Source: Crocinitomicaceae bacterium (GTDB taxonomy: Bacteria > Bacteroidota > Bacteroidia > Flavobacteriales_D > Crocinitomicaceae). From it: 48,002 nt of DNA. This document shows positions 17,443-25,907 of the stretch, piece after piece. The stretch is taken from positions 1 to 48,002 of the forward strand of contig JAQXBM010000024.1 in the NCBI GenBank assembly GCA_029252405.1, given 5' to 3'. The position numbers were made by a program, and so were the translations under genes. How positions within the stretch are numbered: the stretch's first letter is position 1; every line of letters starts with the position of its first letter. A model generated the notes under the pieces. The model did not search any database and was not told where the DNA came from. It saw nothing but the letters and a program-made list of their open reading frames with translations.

Positions 17443-17844
17443 TCAGCGGATTGTAAATCCAATTGGGGCGTAAAGGGTTTGATAATCATACATGTTTATG
17501 TACAAGAGAACTGGCTTTCTCAAACCTTCGTATTTTACTTCGTAAACATCCAATAGTCCTTTCCCCATAAAACCGCGGTCGGATTTAAATGAACAGCAAC
17601 TTTTAACGCGTTTGTAAGATATTTCTTCACCGTTTGGTCCAGCCAGAAGATCAAGGTAGGCTCCTTCATTTTGGGGACCCTTAGAATCAACAACACCACC
17701 TACCAAAATAGGGTTCTTTTCAGATCCATATGTAGCGTCTTTTGTGACTTTCGTGATTTTAATTGGTCCACTTGGGAGTACCTTGGCTGTTCCGCAAGAA
17801 GCGAGAATAATCAAAACAAGGAGCAGAGTTAGTGTGTATCGCAT
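17443..17844 (-). CDS. small lipoprotein with conserved Cys pair (often misannotated as KDO-8-P synthase)
   Basis: A 133-residue lipoprotein with lipobox LASC. The mature part (TYGSEKNPILVGG, SKGPQNEGAYLDLLAGPNGE, RVKSCCSF, GLLDVYEVKYEGLRKPVLLYINMYD) matches a family widespread in flavobacteria that databases sometimes label '2-dehydro-3-deoxyphosphooctonate aldolase', a label that seems mistaken: the protein is less than half that enzyme's length, is secreted, and lacks a TIM barrel. The name is from memory. The SCC motif may bind metal or form a disulfide. Confidence 0.75.
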   Translation of the reverse strand: MRYTLTLLLVLIILASCGTAKVLPSGPIKITKVTKDATYGSEKNPILVGGVVDSKGPQNEGAYLDLLAGPNGEEISYKRVKSCCSFKSDRGFMGKGLLDVYEVKYEGLRKPVLLYINMYDYQTLYAPIGFTIR

Positions 17845-17918
17845 CGTAGAATTTTTTATTAAGGTATAAAAAATGTTAGAACCTGAGTTGGATAAACCAG
17901 TTTCCCCATCGAAAGTTC

Positions 17919-17926
17919 TATCTTTG
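17919..17926 (+). promoter_or_regulatory. Bacteroidota -7 promoter element TATCTTTG upstream of tatA
   Basis: TATCTTTG is a perfect TAnnTTTG and ends 4 bp before the tatA ATG at 17931, again predicting a transcript that starts at or near the start codon. No good -33 motif is visible at the standard distance. Confidence 0.45.
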
Positions 17927-17930
17927 CATC

Positions 17931-18404
17931 ATGGTTTTATTCCTGAACGATATTGGAACGGGCGAGGTCGTATTGGTCTTGGTGTTTATCTTGATCTTTT
18001 TTGGATCGAAGAGCATTCCTGGTCTCGCAAGAACATTCGGAAGAACCATCAGACAAATCAAAGACGCATCGAGTGATTTACAATCGGAAATCAAGAAATC
18101 GAGCAATGAATTGAAAGGGGAGTTGAACCTCAAAGAAATAATCGACGATACGGCTCGCGATGTTCGAAAACCACTTGATCAATATGCTGCCGACATCGAA
18201 GATGTGATGAAGCGTACTCCAACAAGCTCCGTTCCAAAGCAAAAGAAAGTCGTGGAAGCGCCAACAGCTGCCGAGACCGTGGAATCTGCAAAAATTCCAG
18301 AGGCAACGGAAACGCCAAAACCACCAAAACCGCCAAAAGCAACAAAGGTGAAGGTGGAAAAACCATCGAGCCCAAAGAGCGAGGGTAAGGCTGATTCTGA
18401 ATAG
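17931..18404 (+). CDS. tatA: Sec-independent protein translocase TatA/E-type subunit
   Basis: A 157-residue TatA-type protein: a short N-terminal stretch, a transmembrane helix (VVLVLVFILIFF), then the conserved FGSKSIPGLARTFGRTIRQIKD amphipathic hinge, and a long charged tail rich in Pro, Lys and Glu ending in KPSSPKSEGKADSE. TatA forms the pore ring that exports folded proteins. The tail is longer than that of E. coli TatA, as is usual in Bacteroidota. It stands alone; TatC is not in the window. The overlapping 17873 frame is a shadow. Confidence 0.9.
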   Translation: MVLFLNDIGTGEVVLVLVFILIFFGSKSIPGLARTFGRTIRQIKDASSDLQSEIKKSSNELKGELNLKEIIDDTARDVRKPLDQYAADIEDVMKRTPTSSVPKQKKVVEAPTAAETVESAKIPEATETPKPPKPPKATKVKVEKPSSPKSEGKADSE

Positions 18405-18550
18405 GCGTTTAAGTTTATTAACAGCCGATAAACAGGCTTCTTTCCAAATTTTTTTCAAAAAAACGTACTTTTCATTGAACGTCATTCAATCGACTGAGTA
18501 ATACTATTGAACATTGGAACAAAGCGCTGCGTTCATTTAATAAATCAAGA

Positions 18551-19681
18551 ATGAAAAAAATAGTTGGAATTTTCGCAATCGGCATGCTTGTGTCATTATC
18601 GGCACTGGGTCAAGAGCGACAAACAGTATACAGTATCACGCAGGAAAGACATGAAATTCCGTGGTACGAAGAACAACTTTCGCTTTGGGAAAAGTATGTG
18701 GAAGAACATCAATATGACGCACCAGCATGGTACAATTATTACTCTTCGGCACGAGCAATTAAAAACCTGAATTGGGAAGATCGTGAGGAATACAAAAATT
18801 GGGGGAAGGAATGCACAAAAATTGCAGAGGCTGCATACAAAGCCGTTCCGAACTCCTTCGAAGGGAACCACATCATTTGGTGGGATTCTGGTAACGATGA
18901 GGCCAAACGCGAGTTCCTCATGAGGGCGCACGAGATAGCTCCAGACGACACGCGCGCTTTCGATGACCTAATGATTTACTATGAGTTAAATCGAAACGGA
19001 GAAAAATTCAGCGAGCTCTGCCTGAAAATTTATGAAAGCGGAGAGTTGCCTGCGTCAATATTGAATTGGGGGTATAATGTTCTATCAGAACTGGATGAAA
19101 ATGCCATTGTATTTACCTCTGGTGATAACGATACCTACGCATTATGGCTGGTTCAGCAGGTGAAAGGATTCCGGAAAGATGTGATTGTAATCAATAGTTA
19201 TCTAATCACCTTAAAGGATTACCAAGAGAAGATTTTTGCGGAGTTAGGTCTGCCTGAGTTCGAAGGAGAAATAGATGGTGTTCACCGCGCAATTTTTGAC
19301 AATGAAAAAGAAATTCCTGTGTACGTTGATGTCTGCGGGATTAAATTTTTCGAGAAAGACTCAATCATGGATGATGTTTATTTAACTGGACTCGCCTACA
19401 AATACAGCAAGGATGATGTTGATAATGTCAGTCTGATCAGAAGGAACTACGAAAAACGCTATTTGCTCGATTACCTTACCCATCAATTCTCGACGCACCA
19501 AAGTGATGGCGTAGCCGATAGCTTCAGCGAATTGTACCTTCCATCTTTGATCAAGCTGTACAAACATTACCACGAAACCGAAGAGCAAGAAAAGAAAGCT
19601 GTAATTGAGGTTTTACTGCTTAAAATTGGGAAGAAATTTGGTCAGATTGACACGGTGCAAGAACTAATCAAGGATTGTTAG
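18551..19681 (+). CDS. secreted TPR-like protein with DUF2723-type C-terminal module
   Basis: A 376-residue protein with a Sec signal (residues 1-20). The N-terminal half is helical and Trp/Tyr-rich (APAWYNYYSSARA), compatible with TPR repeats. The segment ENAIVFTSGDNDTYALW and LVQQVKGFRKDVIVIN matches, from memory, the C-terminal domain of DUF2723 membrane proteins ('lfTNGDNDTfpLWyaQev.G.R.DVrVvN'). The C-terminus after 280 looks helical. It begins an operon: the sigma factor gene starts 3 bp after its stop. Whether it senses an envelope ligand and regulates the sigma factor is inference. Confidence 0.75.
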   Translation: MKKIVGIFAIGMLVSLSALGQERQTVYSITQERHEIPWYEEQLSLWEKYVEEHQYDAPAWYNYYSSARAIKNLNWEDREEYKNWGKECTKIAEAAYKAVPNSFEGNHIIWWDSGNDEAKREFLMRAHEIAPDDTRAFDDLMIYYELNRNGEKFSELCLKIYESGELPASILNWGYNVLSELDENAIVFTSGDNDTYALWLVQQVKGFRKDVIVINSYLITLKDYQEKIFAELGLPEFEGEIDGVHRAIFDNEKEIPVYVDVCGIKFFEKDSIMDDVYLTGLAYKYSKDDVDNVSLIRRNYEKRYLLDYLTHQFSTHQSDGVADSFSELYLPSLIKLYKHYHETEEQEKKAVIEVLLLKIGKKFGQIDTVQELIKDC

Positions 19682-19684
19682 AAA

Positions 19685-20284
19685 ATGGCATTATTCCGTA
19701 AGGACATAACATCATTTTCGGATGAAGAATTGATGGTGCTGCTGGCTTCTAAACGAAGAAATGAAGCATTAACAGAACTCCATTCCAGGTATGCCAAGCG
19801 CATACTTGGATTCTTTATTCGTATGTTCAAAGGAGATCAGGACAAGGCTCAAGATTTCACCCAGGATCTGTTTTTGAAGGTTTTGGAAAAGCACGTTCAA
19901 TTCAATCCTGAAAAGAAGTTTTATACCTGGATGTATGTCATTGCCAGTAATATGTGCAAGACGGAATTCAGGAAGAAACCGAACCTGGATTTGCCAGAAA
20001 ACGAGTCAATAATGTCCATCCCTTCAAAGTTGAATGATAACATCGTTGACAAATCACTTTTCCATGCTGAATTGAAGAAATCCATCGAGCAATTGGAGGA
20101 GTACCATCAAATCAGTTTTGTGCTGCGATACATGCAAGAACTGTCGATCAAGGAAATTGCAGAGATAACAGAGGTTTCTGAAGGAACAGTGAAATCGAGG
20201 TTGTATTACGCAACGAAAAAGGTGACGTCGAGATTGGAATTGTTCAATCCGAAAAACGAAAATGATTTATTCAAAATTCAATAG
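19685..20284 (+). CDS. ECF-type RNA polymerase sigma-70 factor
   Basis: A 199-residue ECF sigma factor. Region 2 is visible as AQDFTQDLFLKVLEKHVQFNPEKKFYTWMYVIASNMCKTEFR (regions 2.2 to 2.4, broken here only by position), and region 4 as HQISFVLRYMQELSIKEIAEITEVSEGTVKSRLYYATKK, the helix-turn-helix. It lies between a secreted protein and a one-TM protein, a layout typical of an ECF sigma with sensor and anti-sigma partner. The target regulon cannot be read from the sequence. Confidence 0.92.
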   Translation: MALFRKDITSFSDEELMVLLASKRRNEALTELHSRYAKRILGFFIRMFKGDQDKAQDFTQDLFLKVLEKHVQFNPEKKFYTWMYVIASNMCKTEFRKKPNLDLPENESIMSIPSKLNDNIVDKSLFHAELKKSIEQLEEYHQISFVLRYMQELSIKEIAEITEVSEGTVKSRLYYATKKVTSRLELFNPKNENDLFKIQ

Positions 20285-20286
20285 TT

Positions 20287-20868
20287 ATGAGTAAAAAGCA
20301 AGAAATAATGTGGCAAGAGCTAGTGGAGGCAAAAGATTTTGATCAATTATCGAATGCTGAGAATGCCTTTGTTTTGGGAATCTCAAGTGAAGAGAATTAC
20401 CGATTGGAGCGCTCGGCCATTTTGGAAGCTAAAGTCATTTATGCAGATGCGAATCCTCGTCCACTTATACTTGAAGAAGTGAAGAAAGGCATCGTCATTC
20501 CGCTGTATCAAACGCTGATAGCGGTTGCAGCATCGTTTGTACTTGGCTTTTTTCTGTTCAAATCAACTCAAACAACCACCGAAACCGAGAAAAATCCAAC
20601 CTTAGCGACTACGGATACAGTGTACGTTGAGAAGCAAATCATCGATACGGTGATTCAAACGAAAACGGAATACATTCAATTGGCAGCGAAACAGACAGAT
20701 TCGAAGGCAGTCCAAGTTCAGTCTCCCAAAGCGGCACCAAGTGCAGTGCTCGGTAATCAAGGTGATTTTGAAACTGATTTGAGCGCAGCGACTCTTGCCA
20801 ACAAGGGCAAGTCGGCTGCCAAAGATGAAACCCTTATTTTCGTTGAAGATTGGGTCGCGCCGAATTAA
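20287..20868 (+). CDS. single-pass membrane protein, probable anti-sigma factor
   Basis: A 193-residue protein with a short N-terminal cytosolic region, one transmembrane segment at about residues 75-95 (TLIAVAASFVLGFFLF), and a long Thr/Lys/Ala-rich outer region. It starts 3 bp after the sigma factor stop (TAG, then TTATGA), so it is almost certainly co-translated. That order, sigma then one-TM protein, is the usual anti-sigma arrangement. No zinc-binding anti-sigma HxxxCxxC motif is seen, so the assignment rests on context. Confidence 0.7.
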   Translation: MSKKQEIMWQELVEAKDFDQLSNAENAFVLGISSEENYRLERSAILEAKVIYADANPRPLILEEVKKGIVIPLYQTLIAVAASFVLGFFLFKSTQTTTETEKNPTLATTDTVYVEKQIIDTVIQTKTEYIQLAAKQTDSKAVQVQSPKAAPSAVLGNQGDFETDLSAATLANKGKSAAKDETLIFVEDWVAPN

Positions 20869-20909
20869 AATTGCTCTCGAATTCCTGAAAGTTCATTAAT
20901 TTAGGAGGG

Positions 20910-21728
20910 ATGATACCTTCACATTCATTAGCAAATTCTGGAACGAGCAAAGTGGTAATCAACCGTTTGTCCAAATTGAACGATTACGATTTTTCGGAAC
21001 CACACAGACATGATTATTACGAGCTGTTCTTTTTCCAAAACGGAGGAGGGGAGCACGAAATTGATTTCAAACCTTTTCACATTGAAAGTGCATCATTTCA
21101 ACTGGTCGTGCCAGGACAGGTGCATCAAATGAAGCGTGCACCAGGTTCGTCAGGATTCGTTTTTCTCTTTTCGCATGAAGATATTGTGGAGTCCAAAAGT
21201 GTTTTCGAATTTCTATTGGAGCAGCGCGCATACAGTGTAGACGAAAGCGAACCGCATTGTACATTCCCTCAGGAAGAAGCTGATTTGATTGACAGCATCA
21301 TTTCCGACGCTTGGAAGAACAAAGAGTCAATTTCTCAGCCTATTTTAAAACATACCTTGATTGGTTTGTGTTTGAGAATGATGGAACGCAAGCCAGAAAC
21401 TAATTCATCCGGTTCATCGGATTATACCAAGTTCAGGCAGTTATTGATCAACAATTTCACAGAGATCCGATCAGTTTCAGCCTATGCCGATGAACTCAAC
21501 ATGACGCCAAAAGCCTTGAACGAAATCGTTAAAAAACTTTCAGGGGCAACGGCAAGTGATCACATCTATAAACAGGTAATACTTGAAGCCAAGCGATTAT
21601 TGCTTCTTGGAAGCTCAGTAAAAGAAGTAGGTTTCAATTTGCATTTCGATGATCCCGCGCATTTCAGCAAGTTTTTCAAGAAACGAGTCGGTATTTCCCC
21701 CGCTGAATTCCAAAAAGTACATTCCTAA
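20910..21728 (+). CDS. AraC-family transcriptional regulator
   Basis: A 272-residue regulator. The N-terminal cupin-type ligand domain has the HRHDYYELFFF motif (about residues 32-42) and GEHEIDFKPF; the C-terminal 95 residues form the two-helix-turn-helix AraC domain, with SAYADELNMTPKALNEIVKK as the first HTH and VKEVGFNLHFDDPAHFSKFFKKRVGISPAEF as the second. The ATG at 20910 is preceded by AGGAGGG at 20903-20909, one of the few strong Shine-Dalgarno-like sequences in the window, though almost touching the start. Target unknown; the next gene is secreted. Confidence 0.9.
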   Translation: MIPSHSLANSGTSKVVINRLSKLNDYDFSEPHRHDYYELFFFQNGGGEHEIDFKPFHIESASFQLVVPGQVHQMKRAPGSSGFVFLFSHEDIVESKSVFEFLLEQRAYSVDESEPHCTFPQEEADLIDSIISDAWKNKESISQPILKHTLIGLCLRMMERKPETNSSGSSDYTKFRQLLINNFTEIRSVSAYADELNMTPKALNEIVKKLSGATASDHIYKQVILEAKRLLLLGSSVKEVGFNLHFDDPAHFSKFFKKRVGISPAEFQKVHS

Positions 21729-21765
21729 GGGAAAAATGTACATGGTATGAGCGGAGCCTTCAATG

Positions 21766-21773
21766 TAGATTTG
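21766..21773 (+). promoter_or_regulatory. Bacteroidota -7 promoter element TAGATTTG
   Basis: TAGATTTG is an exact TAnnTTTG match, 20 bp before the ATG at 21794, a normal distance for a leadered message of the secreted gene. No clear -33 TTG is visible, so confidence is moderate. Confidence 0.45.
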
Positions 21774-21793
21774 TACTAACTAATTCTGAAGTC

Positions 21794-23047
21794 ATGAAAA
21801 AATCCATTCTTATCATCGCAAGCTTACTTCTAGGTTCAACAGTTTTTGGACAAACTACTTGGAACGAAATTCAAACTGGAACCACGAAAAAATTAAACGC
21901 AATTGATTTTCCAACAACGAATGTTGGGTACATCGTTGGCGAGGACTCGACCATACTTAAATCAACGGATGGCGGACAAACTTGGCAGCAATTGCCCATG
22001 AATGGAATCAATATCGTTGGACTAGATGATGAATTTCGAGACATTGACTTCATCGATGAAAACGTAGGTTTCTTAGTCTCAGGGTATAGCGGAATCTTTC
22101 GAACTTCGGACGGAGGGCAAACCTGGAATGTAATAGGCGGACAGGCCTCAAACATGTGCTTTCCTCATTGCGTTTTTCCTTTTTCAGGCACCGACTTCTT
22201 CGCAGGAGGAGCTGGATGTTTTGAAGGTGCAATCATAGATCACTACCAAAACGGAAATTGGGATAACGCAACTTTGGCTATGGATTTCTGGGATTCCGGT
22301 CAAACAGTAATGCAAATGTCTTTTAGTGACGCAAATCATGGAATGGCCGCTACTTATGGCGAGTATATGCTAAGAACAGTTGATGGCGGAGTGTTTTTTG
22401 ATACGATCTTCATAGATATCCCAGGAAGACTTACTTCCGTGGTAATGGTAGATGATACGCTTTGCTATGCTGGATATGAAGATCCGAGCTCTCAGGGATT
22501 TGGAATTTTGAAATCTGAGGACGGTGGTCTGACATGGTCTCAAGATATAAATTCAGCCACTTTTTATTACCCAAGTTACCTCTCAGTTGAAGCCGCCAGT
22601 AATGGAGATATTTACTCTGGTGGTTTTTCACCGAATGCGCCCGGAGGACTTATTTTCGAAACAGTGGATGGCGTGAGTTGGGATTACCAAAATGTCGATC
22701 AACCCATAAACGCCATGACTTCCGTTGGGTCGGATATCACTTTTGGGGTGGGAGATAGCGGTTATTTGGTAGTCAACATGCCTGTCGAAGAGTTGAGCGT
22801 TACAGAAACTGAAATTCTTGAGTTTACGGTCTATCCAAACCCAATCTCCGATGAACTGACGATTGTAAATCCTGAGAATAAACCTATGGATATTCGTATT
22901 CTGGATGTAACAGGATCAGTTGTTCGAACGGAGGACTTACAGAATGGATCGTCCACAATTAATGTCACGGAGCTCAACCAAGGAATCTACTTTGTAGAAG
23001 TCCGAATAGGTGAAAAAACAGGGCTGGAACGCATTGTGAAAAAATAA
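21794..23047 (+). CDS. secreted Ycf48/BNR-like repeat protein with T9SS sorting domain
   Basis: A 417-residue protein: Sec signal at 1-20, then Ycf48/sortilin-like beta-propeller blades with repeated 'STDGGQTW', 'TSDGGQTW' and 'SEDGGLTW' Asp-box motifs (about residues 57-250), and a C-terminal type A sorting domain from about residue 345 (VYPNPISDELTI, IRILDVTGSVVRT, LNQGIYFVEV). The sorting domain means export by the type IX secretion system and attachment to or release from the cell surface. This is the main evidence for T9SS in this organism. The propeller's ligand is unknown. Confidence 0.9.
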   Translation: MKKSILIIASLLLGSTVFGQTTWNEIQTGTTKKLNAIDFPTTNVGYIVGEDSTILKSTDGGQTWQQLPMNGINIVGLDDEFRDIDFIDENVGFLVSGYSGIFRTSDGGQTWNVIGGQASNMCFPHCVFPFSGTDFFAGGAGCFEGAIIDHYQNGNWDNATLAMDFWDSGQTVMQMSFSDANHGMAATYGEYMLRTVDGGVFFDTIFIDIPGRLTSVVMVDDTLCYAGYEDPSSQGFGILKSEDGGLTWSQDINSATFYYPSYLSVEAASNGDIYSGGFSPNAPGGLIFETVDGVSWDYQNVDQPINAMTSVGSDITFGVGDSGYLVVNMPVEELSVTETEILEFTVYPNPISDELTIVNPENKPMDIRILDVTGSVVRTEDLQNGSSTINVTELNQGIYFVEVRIGEKTGLERIVKK

Positions 23048-23106
23048 AAGCAAGGACTTGTAAGATGACTGCCTCTAAGCCGACTAAAGTTTTTTAACTT
23101 TATACT

Positions 23107-23946
23107 ATGAAGGCTACATTATTCATTTTATCGCTCACAATCAGTACGTTCGGATTCTCTCAAGGACTCATTGACGGTTATTTTAAAGGCAAAGGAAAGC
23201 TTGACATCGCGCTATCCAGTTTTTTCCAAAAGACAGATACGTATTTCGCGGGTACTACTCCGATCTCACTTTCTGATCCAATATTCACGGGTGACGACAG
23301 GAAATTCAACATCTTTGGTGTCTTCGCTGAATATGGAATTACGGATAAATGGGATGTAATCGTTAGCGCTCCAATGATCGGAATCCAAGGGGTTGATGGA
23401 GGACCAAGTTTTCAAGATGGTTCGATTGCAACGAAGTATAAATTATTTGACACCAAAGTTGGTGGAAGAGATCTAACCATCATTCCAGCGCTGCAGGTAT
23501 CATTCCCTCTTACTGATTATGAAACGGAGAACCTCAATGCGATTGGGCAACAAGCGACACTTATTTCTCCGAAGATCGTCGCTCAGCACAATTTGCCAGG
23601 TGGTTTATTTGTTCAGGCTCAGACGGGATACAATTATGCCTTGGATCCAGTGGCATCATCGGTCGTGGCATCCGTTAAAGTTGGAGGTTCCTTTGGAAAG
23701 TTCTATACAGATGTTTGGTTCGATTTCCAGCATGGTTTCGGCGATAAAGATTTTTTGAAGCCACCACCCGTTTCATTCAGAGAGTATGTAGTGAACTATC
23801 AACGCTTCGGAGGGGTAGTTTACTATGGAGTTAATGATAAGTTCGGATTGTTCGTGAACGGATCATACATCTTCAAAGGAAGGAATTCGTACAAAATTTT
23901 TGGCTTCGGAGGCGGAGTAGTATTCAAACTAAAAGTAAACGAATAA
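23107..23946 (+). CDS. outer-membrane beta-barrel-type protein
   Basis: A 279-residue protein with a signal peptide (LSLTISTFGFSQG) and alternating amphipathic strands with aromatic ends through the whole mature chain (YGITDKWDVIVSAPM, LTIIPALQVSFPLTDY, LFVQAQTGYNYAL, FGLFVNGSYIF), ending in a short FGFGGGVVFKLKV strand. This pattern matches the Bacteroidota 'transporter/meta-pathway phenol degradation-like' barrel group. No substrate can be named. It follows the T9SS cargo protein by 60 bp, so it could share a role in the outer membrane. Confidence 0.75.
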   Translation: MKATLFILSLTISTFGFSQGLIDGYFKGKGKLDIALSSFFQKTDTYFAGTTPISLSDPIFTGDDRKFNIFGVFAEYGITDKWDVIVSAPMIGIQGVDGGPSFQDGSIATKYKLFDTKVGGRDLTIIPALQVSFPLTDYETENLNAIGQQATLISPKIVAQHNLPGGLFVQAQTGYNYALDPVASSVVASVKVGGSFGKFYTDVWFDFQHGFGDKDFLKPPPVSFREYVVNYQRFGGVVYYGVNDKFGLFVNGSYIFKGRNSYKIFGFGGGVVFKLKVNE

Positions 23947-24047
23947 CACTCAGCACCAAAACGAATTCGTTCGTCGAGAATATCTTCTAATTGAGCCCCA
24001 AAACTCCACTAAATCACGGAAATAGCGGTTTCTACTGAATTTCTACG

Positions 24048-24055
24048 TACCTTTG
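24048..24055 (+). promoter_or_regulatory. Bacteroidota -7 promoter element TACCTTTG
   Basis: TACCTTTG is a perfect TAnnTTTG, 22 bp before the helicase ATG at 24078. Good candidate for the promoter of the helicase-typA pair; a -33 element at the standard spacing is not clear. Confidence 0.5.
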
Positions 24056-24077
24056 CACCTAATTTTATAGATAATAA

Positions 24078-25877
24078 ATGACATTTGAGGAACTCGGGCT
24101 GAAGAGTGAGGTGTTGAAGTCGTTAGAAGAACTGGGGTTCACTACACCTACTCCGATCCAGCAAGAAGCTATTCCTCACCTACTTGGTGAAGAAAGTGAT
24201 TTTGTTGGCTTAGCTCAAACAGGAACGGGAAAAACAGCGGCTTTTGGTCTTCCGCTAGTTAACAGGATTGATACTTCGATGAAAATCCCTCAGGGATTAA
24301 TCATCTGCCCAACACGGGAATTGTGTCTCCAAATCGCAAAAGATTTAAAAACATTTTCAAAACATTTGAAAGCAAACGTGGTTGCCGTATACGGTGGAAC
24401 TGACATTCGTGCTCAAATGAAGGAAATCAAACGTGGAGCAAACATCATCGTTGCAACACCAGGACGACTGTGTGATTTAATCAAACGTAAAGCAATTACG
24501 CTTGGTGAGGTTGAAACAGTTATTTTGGATGAGGCAGATGAAATGCTCAACATGGGATTCAAGGAGGATATTGACGCCATCTTGAAACAAACACCTACGT
24601 ACAAAAATGTTTGGTTGTTCTCTGCGACAATGCCGAAAGAAGTGGCTAGCATCGCGAAGAACTACATGGAAAATCCATTGGAGGTTTCCATCGGTCACAA
24701 AAATCAAACAAACGAAAATATTGACCATATCTACTTCATGGTGAAGGAGAGAGATCGTTACCGCGCTTTGAAGCGTTTGATCGATTTCAACCCGAACATT
24801 TATGGATTAGTTTTCTGTCGTACACGCCGCGAAACAGCGGAAGTGGCAGAAAAGCTTGGTAAAGAAGGATACAGCGCGGAACCATTGCACGGAGATTTGT
24901 CTCAGGCGCAACGTGATCGCGTAATGGGTCGTTTCAGAACGAAATCAATTCAATTGTTGGTAGCGACAGATGTTGCAGCTCGTGGAATTGACGTAGATGA
25001 TATCACACACGTGATCAACTACAACCTCCCTGATGAAATCGAGAATTATACGCACCGAAGTGGTCGTACAGCTCGTGCTGGAAAGCATGGAGAATCATTG
25101 GTGTTAATCAACACACGTGAATCGAACAAAATCAGAATCATCGAGAAGAAAATCCGTACAACTTTTGTCGAAGGATCTATTCCAAGTGCAAGTGAGATTT
25201 GTGAGATTCAATTGATGAAATTGATCGACAACGTAGTTACTACGGATGTTCGTGAAGATGATATCGAAAGTTTCATGCCGCTTATCATGAGTGAGTTTGA
25301 ATCACTTTCAAAAGAAGAAGTCGTTAAGCGATTTGTTTCTGCTGAGTTCAATAGATTTATTGAATACTACGAGCGGGCTGGAGATTTGAACGCATCTGCT
25401 GATAAAGGTGGGCGTGAAGATAAATTCGGACGCGGTGGTCGTGGAAGAGACAGAGATGGTGGACGCGACAGAGGCGGACGCGGAAATCGCAATGATGAGA
25501 ACAAAACACGTTTCTTCGTTAATCTTGGTAAAAAAGATGGGTTGAATCCAGGAGGGTTATTGCGTGTTGCATGCGATAGCACAGGATTGCAGTCATCGAG
25601 TTTCGGAAGAATCGACATCCTTTCATCTTACTCTTTCTTTGAAGTTGACAATAACTTGGCGGATAAGATTTTGCAAGAGGTAAACGGTGCCGATTACGAA
25701 GGACATACTATGAACGTAGAAATTACCAAAGCCAAATCTGGTGGAGGCGGAGGTCGTTCTGGAAATCGTCGTTCATCTCCAAGACCTGGTGGAGGCGGAG
25801 GTCGCTCAAAAGGTGGTTACAAAGGTGGCGGCGGAGATCGCAATCGTAACAGAGATCGCTCAAAAAGTAGAAGGTAA
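24078..25877 (+). CDS. deaD: DEAD-box ATP-dependent RNA helicase with DbpA-type RNA-binding domain
   Basis: A 599-residue helicase. The Q motif is FTTPTPIQQEA near residue 21, motif I AQTGTGKT at 46-53, motif II DEAD at 151-154, motif III SAT at 182-184, then GRFRTKSIQLLVATDVAARGIDVDD and YTHRSGRTAR for motifs V and VI. A DbpA RNA-binding-like domain (FFVNLGKKDGLNPGGLLRVA) occupies about 480-555, and Arg/Gly-rich tracts flank it (about 425-475 and 560-599). The layout is that of DeaD/CsdA-type helicases that assist ribosome assembly, especially in cold. The symbol is by architecture, not proven orthology. Confidence 0.92.
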   Translation: MTFEELGLKSEVLKSLEELGFTTPTPIQQEAIPHLLGEESDFVGLAQTGTGKTAAFGLPLVNRIDTSMKIPQGLIICPTRELCLQIAKDLKTFSKHLKANVVAVYGGTDIRAQMKEIKRGANIIVATPGRLCDLIKRKAITLGEVETVILDEADEMLNMGFKEDIDAILKQTPTYKNVWLFSATMPKEVASIAKNYMENPLEVSIGHKNQTNENIDHIYFMVKERDRYRALKRLIDFNPNIYGLVFCRTRRETAEVAEKLGKEGYSAEPLHGDLSQAQRDRVMGRFRTKSIQLLVATDVAARGIDVDDITHVINYNLPDEIENYTHRSGRTARAGKHGESLVLINTRESNKIRIIEKKIRTTFVEGSIPSASEICEIQLMKLIDNVVTTDVREDDIESFMPLIMSEFESLSKEEVVKRFVSAEFNRFIEYYERAGDLNASADKGGREDKFGRGGRGRDRDGGRDRGGRGNRNDENKTRFFVNLGKKDGLNPGGLLRVACDSTGLQSSSFGRIDILSSYSFFEVDNNLADKILQEVNGADYEGHTMNVEITKAKSGGGGGRSGNRRSSPRPGGGGGRSKGGYKGGGGDRNRNRDRSKSRR

Positions 25878-25907
25878 TATTCAACACATTATATAGTAAT
25901 TAGATTT

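Noticed and set aside
17873-18076. Plus-strand frame overlapping tatA
   Set aside because: It lies across the tatA promoter and start in another frame; tatA has an unmistakable product.
18078-18485. Minus-strand frame rich in Trp/Phe/Arg opposite tatA
   Set aside because: The odd composition comes from reading the Pro/Lys/Ala tail of TatA on the wrong strand.
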